Notes: generated by a model not told the origin, from the letters alone. DNA of 64,000 nt from Flavilitoribacter nigricans DSM 23189 = NBRC 102662 (GCF_002646595.1 NZ_PDUD01000001.1:62001-126000), one strand, 5' to 3'; numbered from the stretch's first letter, positions 16,857 to 26,136 are shown. Numbers and translations: made by a program.

Positions 16857-18788
16857 TTATGGGGTAACTACCAGTCGTTTGGTACGGAAACCAAAATCTG
16901 TTTCCACCAGCAGATTGTACACACCGGGCGCCAGGTCCGCGACGGAGAAACGCAGATTGTGTTCTCCGGCGAAAGCATTTTTGTCCTGGTGTAGTACTTC
17001 CAGTTGACTACCCTTAACATCCATCAGGCGCAGGGCCAGGCTGGACTTTTCCTCCAGTTTTACGGTAAGTTGTACTTCAGCGTTGGCGGGATTTGGGCTG
17101 GGTTGTCCTACCGAGAATTTGGTAGAGACCGAACCGAAATCCACTACCGGAGTGGTAGCCGTTTCCAGGGTGATAATGGAACTGAAGATCTCAATATTAC
17201 CATCGTTGCCCCGTCCGTCGGCCCAGAAAGGAATCGCGTACTCTCCGGTGGTAACGATCTGCGTGTATTCACCGATACCGAAGCCCATGTTCCGGCTGCC
17301 GATCTGGGAGAAATCACTCGGAAGGGAGGTAACGGCAAAATCCGGCACAAAAGAAGCGCCACCGTCATCGGAATAGGTCAGATAATAATGGGTTTCCAGG
17401 TTATTTGGATCGTCTCGACGATCGTACCATCCCGCAACGACTACTCCGTTCTCATTGACGGCCAGACTGGGATGAAACTGATCGGTAACCGGATCGGCAT
17501 CCTGGTTCAGTACGATCGGCGTATCCCAGGTATTACCGGCATCGGTAGAACGGGAATAGTAAATATCCAGGCCCGTCGTAACATTTTCATCCAGACCGGC
17601 AGCCATCCAGACGACGTACAGGTTGCCGTCATTAGTGCCACCGGAGCGGTCTACCCGCAGGTGCGGACTCGGATATATACGTGCCTGATCGATCCCGGTG
17701 ATGCAGGTTTGGGTACTGTCCTGGATCAGGAAACACGGCAGATTAAAATCGGAGATTGCCGTGGGTTGGGAGAAACTCATCCCTCCATCCGCAGAAGACG
17801 TATAGTATAAGGTCGGCAGATCCGTTTCCGATTCCAACTGGGTGAACATCAGGTGAACCGTACCCCGGTCATCTACATCAATACTGGTAAATTGGACCAG
17901 AACGGAATCGGGCGTATTTATAGCGACCGCCTCTTCCGCGAAGTTGTTGGACTCCGGCAATTTGCGCTTTACCAGGATCCGGTACCCCACCGTGGTATCG
18001 GTTACGGCGCTCAGTTCGGCGTAGGCAATGTAGATGTTGCCACGGTTGGAGGAGATCTCGCTGTAATCTACCGCCATCCATTCCTTGTCTACGAACTTAC
18101 CGGATTCCAGGCCGATGTCTCCATCCACTCCGGAACCGGAAAAGACGATCTCTCCACCGTCTACCGGGCGGGAGGCCATTTCCCAGGTAGCGCCACCGTC
18201 TTCGGAAGTAGCCAGATAAAGATTGGCTTCGGTCTTGAGGCCGTTCAGCACATCCATGGTCAGCAGCAGCCAGGTGATATGAGCCGTACCGTCTTCTTCA
18301 AACACGATAATGGGATCACCGCCGCCGGCTACAATTACCAGGGGATCGAGGAAATCGACCCCGTCAAACTCACTTTTCTGCCAGGTCTCACCGAAATCGG
18401 TGGTGTAATAGGTAGGAAAGGAAAGTTCCACCCCCAGCAGTGGGGATTCTTTCTGCAGCATACCGGAAACGATGATGTTGTTCTCATCGGCCGGGTTGAT
18501 AGCCGCGTGGATCTCCGACTCAGCTTCTTCGGATTCGGTCAGATTGCCTTCGGGAGCAGTCCGGCCTTTGCCGTAAGGCACTTCTTCTCCGGCCGGGATC
18601 TGCCGGATCTTGTCTACATATTCTTCGGGGTGCAACATTACCGAAGAATTCACCCGGATCTTATTCCGGAAGGATTGCTGCGCGATCTTACTTAGTTGCG
18701 CAGGAGAAAACTTTTGGGCCGGCAGCGTGGCACACCAGGCGACCAGCACGGCTGAAAAAAGGATCTTTGGAAGTAGTGATTTCAACAT
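16857..18788 (-). CDS. T9SS-exported Asp-box (sialidase-fold) protein
   Basis: 643 residues with a signal peptide (cleavage near LPAQ). The body is a probable six-bladed sialidase-type propeller carrying Asp-box motifs: SEDGGATW, SADGGMSF, STDAGNTW, SDDGGASF. The C-terminal 85 residues form a T9SS type A sorting domain (VGQPSPNPANAEV ... LAPGVYNLLVETD ... KRLVV). I do not see the arginine triad and FRIP box needed to call a sialidase, so glycan binding or another hydrolase activity is equally possible. A strong hairpin followed by a T-run lies in the leader just before the start codon. Confidence 0.82.
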   Translation of the reverse strand: MLKSLLPKILFSAVLVAWCATLPAQKFSPAQLSKIAQQSFRNKIRVNSSVMLHPEEYVDKIRQIPAGEEVPYGKGRTAPEGNLTESEEAESEIHAAINPADENNIIVSGMLQKESPLLGVELSFPTYYTTDFGETWQKSEFDGVDFLDPLVIVAGGGDPIIVFEEDGTAHITWLLLTMDVLNGLKTEANLYLATSEDGGATWEMASRPVDGGEIVFSGSGVDGDIGLESGKFVDKEWMAVDYSEISSNRGNIYIAYAELSAVTDTTVGYRILVKRKLPESNNFAEEAVAINTPDSVLVQFTSIDVDDRGTVHLMFTQLESETDLPTLYYTSSADGGMSFSQPTAISDFNLPCFLIQDSTQTCITGIDQARIYPSPHLRVDRSGGTNDGNLYVVWMAAGLDENVTTGLDIYYSRSTDAGNTWDTPIVLNQDADPVTDQFHPSLAVNENGVVVAGWYDRRDDPNNLETHYYLTYSDDGGASFVPDFAVTSLPSDFSQIGSRNMGFGIGEYTQIVTTGEYAIPFWADGRGNDGNIEIFSSIITLETATTPVVDFGSVSTKFSVGQPSPNPANAEVQLTVKLEEKSSLALRLMDVKGSQLEVLHQDKNAFAGEHNLRFSVADLAPGVYNLLVETDFGFRTKRLVVTP

Positions 18789-18819
18789 AATCTACTGTAA
18801 TTAAAGAATTAAGGATGAC

Positions 18820-18904
18820 CAAAAAAAAATGCGACGCAACTAAGGACAGCGGCTTATACCCGGATCGGATCCGGATATAAACTTTTCCTTAATTGCGTCG
18901 CATT
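18820..18904 (-). promoter_or_regulatory. Terminator-like long hairpin in the leader of the Asp-box gene
   Basis: On the minus strand AATGCGACGCAATTAAGGA and its complement (one mismatch) close a 76-nt hairpin. A second nearly perfect stem, TTATATCCGGATC / GATCCGGGTATAA, lies inside it. Nine T follow directly, and the start codon is about 32 nt further on. The form is that of an intrinsic terminator, but it lies upstream of the gene, with only the divergent gpsA on the other side. Confidence 0.65.
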
Positions 18905-19011
18905 AACTCATAGTACTCCGAAGAGCACGGCCCAAATATAATGTTTTTGTAGAAAACTATCGCGTTCAACGCAGAAAATGTACTTTTACGGCAAAGTGAA
19001 AAATCCTATTG

Positions 19012-20061
19012 ATGTCAGAAACTTCTGGACAACGACCAGTCGGAGTGATCGGGGCGGGAAGCTTCGGAACGGCCATCGCCAACTTGCTGGCCTATAATGC
19101 CGATGTACTGCTATACAGCCGGAATATCGAGCTGGTGGATACCATCAATTCCACCCGGGAACACTTAGGCATTCATCTGTCCGCCAGTGTACAGGCTACC
19201 AATGACCTGCAACAACTGGCCCGGGAATGCAATCTGCTTTTTCCGATCGTACCTTCCACCAACTTTCGCAAGATGATGCATAACCTGGGGCCACATCTGC
19301 GCCCCTACCACATGCTCATCCACGGTACCAAAGGGTTTGATATTCGCGGCATTTCCGACTCCAATCCCGGTGGCGGGAAGCTGAAGCGCGAGAACGTCAG
19401 CACCATGAGTGAAGTGATCCGGCAGGAAAGCGTGGTGGTCCGTGTCGGCTGTTTGTCCGGTCCCAACCTGGCCAGTGAGATCATGGAGGGCCAACCGACC
19501 GCTACCCTGATCGCCAGTCCGTTCGATGAGGTGATCCACGCGGGAAAAATGGTGCTGGACAGTAAACATTTCCACGTTTTCGGTTCCCATGAGATCCTGG
19601 GCGCGGAACTGGCCGGTGCATTGAAAAATGTCATCGCGCTCGGTTCAGGGATCCTCAAAGGTAAAGGGCTGGGTAAAAACCTCCAGGCCATGCTGATCAC
19701 CCGCGGCCTGACCGAAATGGTCCACTTCGGCAAGGCAATGGGCGCATCCGGAAGTGCGTTCTTTGGTACGGCGGGCATCGGTGACCTGGTTGCCACCGCC
19801 ACCAGTAAACGCAGCCGGAATTTCACTTTTGGCTTCCGACTGGGTCAGGGAGAGTCTATGGAAGATATTTCCGATAGCATGCCCGAGCTGGCCGAGGGGG
19901 TCCGTACCTTGCAGATCACCCGCCAACTGGCCGATTATTACAATTTGCGGGTTCCAATCACCGAGATGTTGCACCGGGTGGTTTTCGAAGGTTTCGATAT
20001 CGACCGGGCCCTGGAATATCTCATGACCTATCCCTACGACGTGGATGTGGACTTTTTATAA
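19012..20061 (+). CDS. gpsA: NAD(P)-dependent glycerol-3-phosphate dehydrogenase
   Basis: Reduces dihydroxyacetone phosphate to sn-glycerol-3-phosphate for phospholipid synthesis; cytoplasmic. The Rossmann motif GAGSFGTAIANLLA is at residues 13-26. GTKGFD, SGPNLASEI, the catalytic lysine segment GALKNVIALGSGI and FGTAGIGDL are all in the family order. The 349-residue length is normal. The ATG at 19012 is preferred to a TTG one codon earlier. Confidence 0.95.
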   Translation: MSETSGQRPVGVIGAGSFGTAIANLLAYNADVLLYSRNIELVDTINSTREHLGIHLSASVQATNDLQQLARECNLLFPIVPSTNFRKMMHNLGPHLRPYHMLIHGTKGFDIRGISDSNPGGGKLKRENVSTMSEVIRQESVVVRVGCLSGPNLASEIMEGQPTATLIASPFDEVIHAGKMVLDSKHFHVFGSHEILGAELAGALKNVIALGSGILKGKGLGKNLQAMLITRGLTEMVHFGKAMGASGSAFFGTAGIGDLVATATSKRSRNFTFGFRLGQGESMEDISDSMPELAEGVRTLQITRQLADYYNLRVPITEMLHRVVFEGFDIDRALEYLMTYPYDVDVDFL

Positions 20062-20115
20062 TGTGGTATAAAAGACCACTTACTCTGATTGCAAATACTC
20101 AACAACCATTAGTAT

Positions 20116-22623
20116 ATGTTCAAAAAATTGCTTCCCTATATTTCTGCAGTTGTGCTCTTTCTGGCAATTAGCATCAGTTACTTCTTTCCGCAATTCAACG
20201 GACAGGTGATGCCTAAGGGCGACCTTACCCAGTGGAGGGGCATGGTACAGGAGATCAAGAGTTACAAAGCTGAGACCGGAAAAGACGCACTCTGGACCAA
20301 TTCGATGTTCGGCGGCATGCCGACCTACCAGATCGACAGTGTCCGTAAAGGCAATGAGCTGACCATTCTGGAAAAGATCGCCCGCCTGGGTATACCGTCT
20401 CCGGCCGGCCATTTCTTTCTGGCGATGTTGAGCTTCTTCATCATGCTGGTGGTGTTGCGGGTCAATCCCTGGCTGGCGATCGTCGGGGCGGTGAGTTTCG
20501 GACTCACCACCAATAGCCTGACGATCTATGAGGCCGGGCACATTTCCAAATTTATGGCCCTGTTCTATCTACCTTTGGTAATTGCCGGTATGATCCTTGC
20601 CTTTCGCAAGCAATACCTGCTGGGCGGCGCTATTTTCGCTCTGGGTACGGGGCTCAACCTCTGGGCCAGTCACCCGCAGATGTCCTATTACTTCGTACTG
20701 ACCACGGTATTTTTCGGAGTTGCCCAGTTGATCAAATCGATTAAGGAGCAGGAAGTTCCGGATTTCTTAAAGGCCGCCGGTACCCTGGTTGTTGGCGGAT
20801 TACTGGCACTGGGAAGTACAGCATCCAATATTCTCCCCACTCTGGAGTACGCCGAAGACACCATGCGGGGTAAACCCATTCTGGAAGCGCAGGGCGCCGT
20901 AGATCCGAATAACAGTAGTCAGACCGAAGGCCTGGCCTGGAACTACGCCATGGCCTGGAGTAACGGCACCATCGACCTTTTCTCTTCCTTCATTCCCGGC
21001 GTAGCCGGGGGAGGTAGCGGAGAACCGATCAGCCGGGATTCCGAGATCGGCCGGGACCTCACCAGCCGCGGGGCACAACTGCCGGCAACTTTCGGCGCGC
21101 CCTTGTATTGGGGAGATCTGCCCTTTACCAGCGGCCCGATCTATTTTGGGGCCGTGATCTTTTTGTTATTTCTGATGGGGATTTCCCTTGTGAAAGGCCC
21201 GGTCAAATGGTGGCTGGCTCTGGGTACGCTGTTTACGTTTATGTTGTCGATGGGCAGCAATCTCGAATGGTTTAACCGGCCGATCTTTGATCTGGTGCCG
21301 CTTTATAATAAATTCCGGACGCCCAACTCCGTGCTCGGAGTGACCTCCGTACTGGTACCGGCCCTCGGCCTGATGGCGATCAACCGCATCGTTAAGGGTG
21401 ACGTGACTAAACAGGAAGTGATGCGGAGCCTGATGATCTCCGGAGGCATCCTGGGTGGTCTTTGTCTGTTCTTTCTGTTGCTGGGCCCCTCCATGTTTGA
21501 TTTCACCCACATGCGGGACGCGCAAAATGCGCAGACCTTCCGCCCCGAACTGTTGGTCTCCATGCGCCAGTCGCTGATGCAGTCGGACGCCTTCCGCAGT
21601 CTGGCGTTGATCGCCCTGAGCGCTGCGGGGATCTGGGCCTTCATCAATAATAAGATCGACCAAAAATGGTTGATCCTGGGATTGGGTGCACTGACCCTTT
21701 TCGATCTGTGGGGCGTCGGTCGCCGGTATATCAATGCCGAAAGCTTTGTGCCGGAATCTCAATACCAGGCCTCCTTTACGCCCCGGCCGGTGGACACGCA
21801 GATCCTGCAGGACCCCGATCCGCACTACCGCGTGCTGGACCTGACAGAAGCGACCTTTGAAGCGACCAAAACTTCCTACTATCACAAATCTATCGGTGGT
21901 TATCACGCCGCCAAACTGCAGCGTTACCAGGATATCATTGACCGGCACATCCTCCAGGGCAATCAGGGTGTACTCGATATGCTGAATACCAAATATATTA
22001 TTCAGCCCGGCCAGAACGGCCAGCCCGCAGCCCAGCAAAACCCCGACGCTTTGGGCAATGCCTGGTTCGTAAATACGATTGAAATGGTAGCGGATGCCAA
22101 TGCGGAGATCGCAGCCCTGGGCAACCTTGATCCCAGCAACGTAGCCGTCGTAAACCAGGAATTCCAGGATTACGTTTCCGGTATGAACCTGAGTCCGAAC
22201 GGTTCCATCAATCTGACCGAATACGCTCCGGATAAGCTCACTTACCAGAGCAATACTTCCTCCGAGCAGCTTGCGGTTTTCTCCGAGGTCTGGTACGGAC
22301 CGGACAAGGGATGGAATGCCTACATCGACGGAGAGCCCGTGGATCACATCCGCGTGAATTATCTGCTTCGTGCCCTGCGGGTGCCCGCCGGTCAGCATAC
22401 CATTACTTTCGAATTTGAACCCGGGGTTTATAAAGCCGGTGTCGCTATTTCGCTGATCTCTTCCCTGATCATCATTTTGGGTGTATTGGGCATTGCGGGC
22501 TACTACGGCTACCAATTCTGGCAGCGGATGCAGAATCAACCGGCAGAACCGGCTCCGGCTCCGACCAAAGCGAAAAAGACGGTAGCGCGAACCAAGGCCA
22601 AACGCAAGCCCCGCAAAAAATAG
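20116..22623 (+). CDS. YfhO-family multi-pass membrane protein
   Basis: 835 residues. An N-terminal membrane segment is followed by the family's conserved luminal opening (GDLTQWRGMVQEIKSYK, TNSMFGGMPTYQI). Roughly a dozen membrane segments then run to about residue 540, followed by a soluble domain (about 550-775, with TEYAPDKLTYQSNTSSEQL and VWYGPDKGWNAYIDG), a final membrane helix and a very basic tail (KAKKTVARTKAKRKPRKK). YfhO proteins are GT-C-like and are linked to glycosylation of lipoteichoic acid or surface polymers in other bacteria; the Bacteroidota substrate is unknown. It begins 54 nt after gpsA and is probably co-transcribed. Confidence 0.88.
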   Translation: MFKKLLPYISAVVLFLAISISYFFPQFNGQVMPKGDLTQWRGMVQEIKSYKAETGKDALWTNSMFGGMPTYQIDSVRKGNELTILEKIARLGIPSPAGHFFLAMLSFFIMLVVLRVNPWLAIVGAVSFGLTTNSLTIYEAGHISKFMALFYLPLVIAGMILAFRKQYLLGGAIFALGTGLNLWASHPQMSYYFVLTTVFFGVAQLIKSIKEQEVPDFLKAAGTLVVGGLLALGSTASNILPTLEYAEDTMRGKPILEAQGAVDPNNSSQTEGLAWNYAMAWSNGTIDLFSSFIPGVAGGGSGEPISRDSEIGRDLTSRGAQLPATFGAPLYWGDLPFTSGPIYFGAVIFLLFLMGISLVKGPVKWWLALGTLFTFMLSMGSNLEWFNRPIFDLVPLYNKFRTPNSVLGVTSVLVPALGLMAINRIVKGDVTKQEVMRSLMISGGILGGLCLFFLLLGPSMFDFTHMRDAQNAQTFRPELLVSMRQSLMQSDAFRSLALIALSAAGIWAFINNKIDQKWLILGLGALTLFDLWGVGRRYINAESFVPESQYQASFTPRPVDTQILQDPDPHYRVLDLTEATFEATKTSYYHKSIGGYHAAKLQRYQDIIDRHILQGNQGVLDMLNTKYIIQPGQNGQPAAQQNPDALGNAWFVNTIEMVADANAEIAALGNLDPSNVAVVNQEFQDYVSGMNLSPNGSINLTEYAPDKLTYQSNTSSEQLAVFSEVWYGPDKGWNAYIDGEPVDHIRVNYLLRALRVPAGQHTITFEFEPGVYKAGVAISLISSLIIILGVLGIAGYYGYQFWQRMQNQPAEPAPAPTKAKKTVARTKAKRKPRKK

Positions 22624-22671
22624 GCTGATAAATGCCTTTGGCACCGCTTTTATAAAATTCGGGGTGTGATT

Positions 22672-22875
22672 CATGCGAATCAGGAGTTAAAAGTCCCGGA
22701 GGGACGAGATATAGGTAGCCCGTCCAATAATTTGGGAGGTTCAGCGTGCCGTAGGTACGCAATATGGTTTTACATGGCGTACCTACGGCACGCTAAGCCG
22801 GGAAATGGTCATTTTGCTACCTACACTTTGTGCCTAAAGGCACATTGATTCCAAGTTTAACCCCTGATTCGCATG
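22672..22875. repeat. 204-bp nested palindromic element with 19-bp terminal inverted repeats
   Basis: The ends are CATGCGAATCAGGAGTTAA (22672-22690) and TTAACCCCTGATTCGCATG (22857-22875), complementary with one mismatch. Inside are a hairpin GTCCC/GGGAC (22693-22705), TAGGTAGC (22712-22719) mirrored by GCTACCTA (22816-22823), a perfect 18-bp central inverted repeat (22743-22760 with 22777-22794, 16-nt loop), and a second small hairpin TGTGCCT/AGGCACA (22829-22844). It has no coding capacity. It resembles a REP/MITE-like non-autonomous element. A decayed relative lies at 16595-16700. Confidence 0.85.
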
Positions 22876-22932
22876 ATTCATGATTCGGCCTAAAACCTTT
22901 CCGTATTTGTTCCCAAACCAAATCCCGGCCTT

Positions 22933-23940
22933 ATGTGTAAACTACCTGTCTTTCGTTTATTATTAGCGATTATATGCCTGTTTGCAGTGGGCAGCACAAG
23001 GGCCCAAAGTGATATCCGGGTCCATGATCCGGTGGCGATCCGGCAGGGCGATACCTACTACCTGTTCTGTACCGGCCGGGGTATTTCCGTCTGGTCCTCT
23101 CCGGACCTGGAAAACTGGACTAAACAGGCAGCCGTATTTGAACATGCACCGGACTGGACACAAAGCATAGTACCGGGATTCCGCAATCACATCTGGGCTC
23201 CGGATATTTCCTATCACGACGGTCAATACTACCTGTATTATTCGATATCTGCATTTGGTAAAAATACGTCGGCGATCGGTGTGGCTACTAACGCTACCCT
23301 GGATCCTGAATCTCCGGATTTCAAATGGCAGGATCACGGTATGGTCATTCAGTCCATTCCCAACCGGGACCTCTGGAATGCGATCGATCCCAATCTGGCG
23401 GTGGATGAGGAAGGCGCTGCCTGGCTGTCCTTCGGTTCGTTTTGGGGTGGTCTCAAACTATTTAAGCTCGCCGATAACCGGCTGCAACCGGCACAGCCGC
23501 AGGAATGGCATACCATCGCCAAGAGGGAACGCGATCCGCTGGAAGAAGACGACCGGGCCGGACAGGCGGCCCTGGAAGCGCCTTTCATTTTTCAAAAGAA
23601 TGGCTACTACTATTTGTTTGCCTCCTATGACTATTGTTGCCGGGGTGCCGAAAGTACCTACAAAGTCAAAGTGGGCCGGTCAAAAGATATTCGGGGGCCG
23701 TATCTGGATAAGGACGGAAACCGGATGGATCAGGGCGGCGGATCGATCGTACTGGAAGGTAACGAACAATGGCCAGGACTGGGACACAACAGTATTTATA
23801 CCTTCGACGGTCAGGATTATTTTATTTTCCATGCTTACGACATGCAGGATAACGGTCGACCGAAGTTGAAGATCAGTACGGTGGGTTGGGATGAGGATGG
23901 GTGGCCGGTTGTGGACCAGAGGGGTTTGGTGACGAGGTGA
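22933..23940 (+). CDS. GH43 arabinan endo-1,5-alpha-L-arabinosidase-like enzyme
   Basis: 335 residues, five-bladed propeller glycoside hydrolase. The signal peptide ends near GSTRAQ. The predicted catalytic base is the Asp in VHDPVAIRQGDTYY (near residue 33). The pKa-modulating Asp is in NAIDPNLAVDE and the acid Glu in LEAPFIF. WAPDISYHDGQYYLYYS and GSFWGGLKLFKL are typical of arabinanases. It lacks a T9SS sorting domain, so it may stay in the periplasm. No other arabinan genes are nearby. The last codons and the stop lie inside an 8-bp tandem repeat. Confidence 0.87.
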   Translation: MCKLPVFRLLLAIICLFAVGSTRAQSDIRVHDPVAIRQGDTYYLFCTGRGISVWSSPDLENWTKQAAVFEHAPDWTQSIVPGFRNHIWAPDISYHDGQYYLYYSISAFGKNTSAIGVATNATLDPESPDFKWQDHGMVIQSIPNRDLWNAIDPNLAVDEEGAAWLSFGSFWGGLKLFKLADNRLQPAQPQEWHTIAKRERDPLEEDDRAGQAALEAPFIFQKNGYYYLFASYDYCCRGAESTYKVKVGRSKDIRGPYLDKDGNRMDQGGGSIVLEGNEQWPGLGHNSIYTFDGQDYFIFHAYDMQDNGRPKLKISTVGWDEDGWPVVDQRGLVTR

Positions 23941-23973
23941 CTTGGTGATGGGTAGAGGGGGTGATTGCGGTGC
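23928..23973. repeat. 8-bp G-rich tandem repeat overlapping the GH43 stop codon
   Basis: Units GGTGACGA, GGTGACTT, GGTGATGG, then a 7-nt slip, GGGTGATT and GCGGTGCT. The period is 8 and the unit type is the same as at 3124-3160. The first two units contain the last codons and stop of the GH43 gene, and the tract ends at the stop codon of convergent murB. Confidence 0.75.
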
Positions 23974-24978
23974 TTAAATGATATTTACTTCGGTTTCCAG
24001 TCGGATACCGTATTTTTCCTCTACTGAATCAACGATACGGTTGGCCAGTTCGACGACTTCTGTTCCTTTGGCGTCGCCGTAATTGACCAGTACCAGCGCC
24101 TGTTTGTCGTAACAGCCGACCGCGCCGAAACGTTGGCCTTTCCAACCCGACTGATCGATCAGCCAGCCGGCGGGTATCTTGTAGCGACCGTCGGGGAGCG
24201 GGTAATATACCAGATTCGGGAAGCGATCCTGCAATTCCTGGAACTGTGCGGCTTCTATTTCCGGGTTTTTGAAAAAGCTGCCGGCATTTCCCACGACTTT
24301 CGGATCGGGTAATTTGGATTGACGGATGGCGATCACGGCCCGACTTACATCCTGAATGCCCGGATGGTCGATCTTCCACTCCGCCAGGGTATCCCGGATA
24401 GCTCCGTAATCGGTATTGATCTGATGATCCTTTCGGCTGAGGCGGAAAAGTACACGGGTGATCATCACCTTGCCTTTCAAAGTGGTTTTGAAGACACTGC
24501 TGCGATAGCCAAATGCACATTCCTCCGCAGTGAAGTGCAGGGTTTCTCCCGATTGCAGGTCGATTGCTTCCAGTCCGTGGAAAACATCTTTCAACTCTAC
24601 ACCATAAGCACCAATATTTTGGATGGGAGAAGCGCCCACCGTGCCGGGTATTAGGGACAGGTTTTCCAGCCCTCCCCAATTGTTTTCCAGCGTCCAGAGG
24701 ACGAACTGGTGCCAGGGCTCTCCGCCACCGATCCGCACAATGACATCCTCTTCGCTTTGTTGCACCACTTCCCTACCCCGGATCCGGTTGTGCAGAATGA
24801 GGGCTGCGGGATCTTCCGTAAAGAGAATATTACTACCCCCTCCCAGTACCAGCAAAGGCGGCTCCAGTTTCGGCAATATTTCCTTTAATTGCTCTTCCGA
24901 CGTAATGGCCAGGTACCGGGCGGCCTCTACGGCGATCCCAAAACTATTATACTCCGCTAAAGATTGACTCTTGTACAT
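23974..24978 (-). CDS. murB: UDP-N-acetylenolpyruvoylglucosamine reductase
   Basis: FAD enzyme reducing enolpyruvyl-UDP-GlcNAc to UDP-MurNAc in peptidoglycan synthesis; cytoplasmic. LGGGSNILF is the FAD-binding signature, SLIPGTVGASPIQNIGAYGVE and the CAFGYRSSVFK loop mark a type I enzyme, and the catalytic serine is in GNAGSFFKNPEI. The 334-residue length is normal for the long type I form. It lies last in a minus-strand run that begins with the exopolysaccharide cluster, 27 nt after the preceding gene. Confidence 0.95.
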   Translation of the reverse strand: MYKSQSLAEYNSFGIAVEAARYLAITSEEQLKEILPKLEPPLLVLGGGSNILFTEDPAALILHNRIRGREVVQQSEEDVIVRIGGGEPWHQFVLWTLENNWGGLENLSLIPGTVGASPIQNIGAYGVELKDVFHGLEAIDLQSGETLHFTAEECAFGYRSSVFKTTLKGKVMITRVLFRLSRKDHQINTDYGAIRDTLAEWKIDHPGIQDVSRAVIAIRQSKLPDPKVVGNAGSFFKNPEIEAAQFQELQDRFPNLVYYPLPDGRYKIPAGWLIDQSGWKGQRFGAVGCYDKQALVLVNYGDAKGTEVVELANRIVDSVEEKYGIRLETEVNII

Positions 24979-25005
24979 GTAAATTCAGCTTCCGGCTTTT
25001 AAACT

Positions 25006-25566
25006 CTAGATCACGTCCAGGCCGCCGTTCGGAGAGCGCACGGATTTCACCCACTCCATACCGAAGAGACCTTTGCGGACATTCAGTCCGATCAGGTCTC
25101 CCCGATCGACATCGCCAAGGTCAAGTTTTTTGTTGAAAACGATGCGGGTAAGCTCGGAATTTCTGTAAAAATAAAGGTGAGAGGCATTGGGTTCGGGGAT
25201 CTCATCGGTATCGGGCAGACCGTACCGGCTGCTGTAACGTTCTTCGATCTCCACAAACTCCACGTTTTCTAGCTGGGTTCCCCAGGGGTCTAGATGCCGG
25301 TTCAGCAAACTGAATACCAATGGACCAAATAATAGTCCGGCAACGACCAGTCCCACGCTCAGGCGCATGCGATCGTAGGGATCGGCTATCTTTGCGCCCA
25401 GTTTCCAGGCCGCCAGTCCACCGACCAGCAGACCGAAGACCAGACTGAAGCCCAGGAATTTAACAAAGGAAAAATAACGATTAAAATAAGGGATCTCGGC
25501 GGCGTAGAGCATTATTATACAGAAAAAGCCCAGCACCGCCAGGGCAATTTTGATCCGTTGGTCCAT
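25006..25566 (-). CDS. Unknown membrane protein
   Basis: 186 residues. Three hydrophobic segments (about 5-25, 33-55 and 70-90) are followed by a soluble C-terminal domain with no motif I recognise. The gene lies 6 nt after the DUF6794-like gene and 27 nt before murB, so it is almost certainly in the same transcript. Function unknown. Confidence 0.7.
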   Translation of the reverse strand: MDQRIKIALAVLGFFCIIMLYAAEIPYFNRYFSFVKFLGFSLVFGLLVGGLAAWKLGAKIADPYDRMRLSVGLVVAGLLFGPLVFSLLNRHLDPWGTQLENVEFVEIEERYSSRYGLPDTDEIPEPNASHLYFYRNSELTRIVFNKKLDLGDVDRGDLIGLNVRKGLFGMEWVKSVRSPNGGLDVI

Positions 25567-25572
25567 GCGGGT

Positions 25573-26136
25573 TTAATTATTTTCTTTTACGGGGCGTTTC
25601 CGGGTTTCCTGATGAATGACCTTTCCCTCTTTCAGGCGTTGTTCCTTTTCAGCCTTCCGCACTTCCTGGAAACCCTCTACCAGCTCTTTTACGCCCAGAG
25701 GTTTACCGTTCAGCTCGCGGTGATAAGTGATGATAATGAAACGCGCCATATCATCGGGGTCGAAGATACCGACGTCATTAAGGTATTTGCTCAGGCGGGA
25801 ACCTCCGTAGAATCCCCAGTTGTGAATAATCCATCGCCCCAGACTGAAATGCAGTTTGTGCCGCGCGTCTTCTTCGCTCATTGCGGTGAACTTTTTGCGG
25901 GAATCGGCATCCGTTCTTTTATTGAGCTCACTAAAAGATTCCGCCAGGTCTTTGGGGATGTAAACGCCGTAGAGTACCTCCTGCCGGACCCGGGTTTCGT
26001 AGTCCTGCTCCAGCGCACTTTTTTCCGCTTCCGCTTCCGCCTTCAGTTTTGCGCCTACCGTTCCCGGAGGTTGGGCGTAGCTCAATTGAAAACAAATGAT
26101 CAGGCAAATACTCAGCAAAGTCTCTTTCCACATCAT
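25573..26136 (-). CDS. Secreted DUF6794-like protein
   Basis: 187 residues with a signal peptide (ICLIICFQLSYAQ). The segment YIPKDLAESFSELNK, then HFSLGRWIIHNWGFYGG, SRLSKYLNDVG and DDMARFIIITYHREL, matches my memory of the DUF6794 family, small proteins of unknown function frequent in Bacteroidota. The C-terminus is rich in Lys and Glu. Two ATG codons begin the frame (26136 and 26133) and either is possible. Confidence 0.7.
   Translation of the reverse strand: MMWKETLLSICLIICFQLSYAQPPGTVGAKLKAEAEAEKSALEQDYETRVRQEVLYGVYIPKDLAESFSELNKRTDADSRKKFTAMSEEDARHKLHFSLGRWIIHNWGFYGGSRLSKYLNDVGIFDPDDMARFIIITYHRELNGKPLGVKELVEGFQEVRKAEKEQRLKEGKVIHQETRKRPVKENN

Noticed and set aside
16857-18788. Calling the Asp-box protein a sialidase
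   Set aside because: Asp-boxes are structural; the catalytic arginines, the FRIP motif and the Tyr/Glu pair could not be identified.
21166-22674. 502-codon open frame opposite the YfhO-family gene
   Set aside because: The translation is rich in His, Gln and Arg with no domain, and the plus-strand frame encodes a clear membrane protein family.
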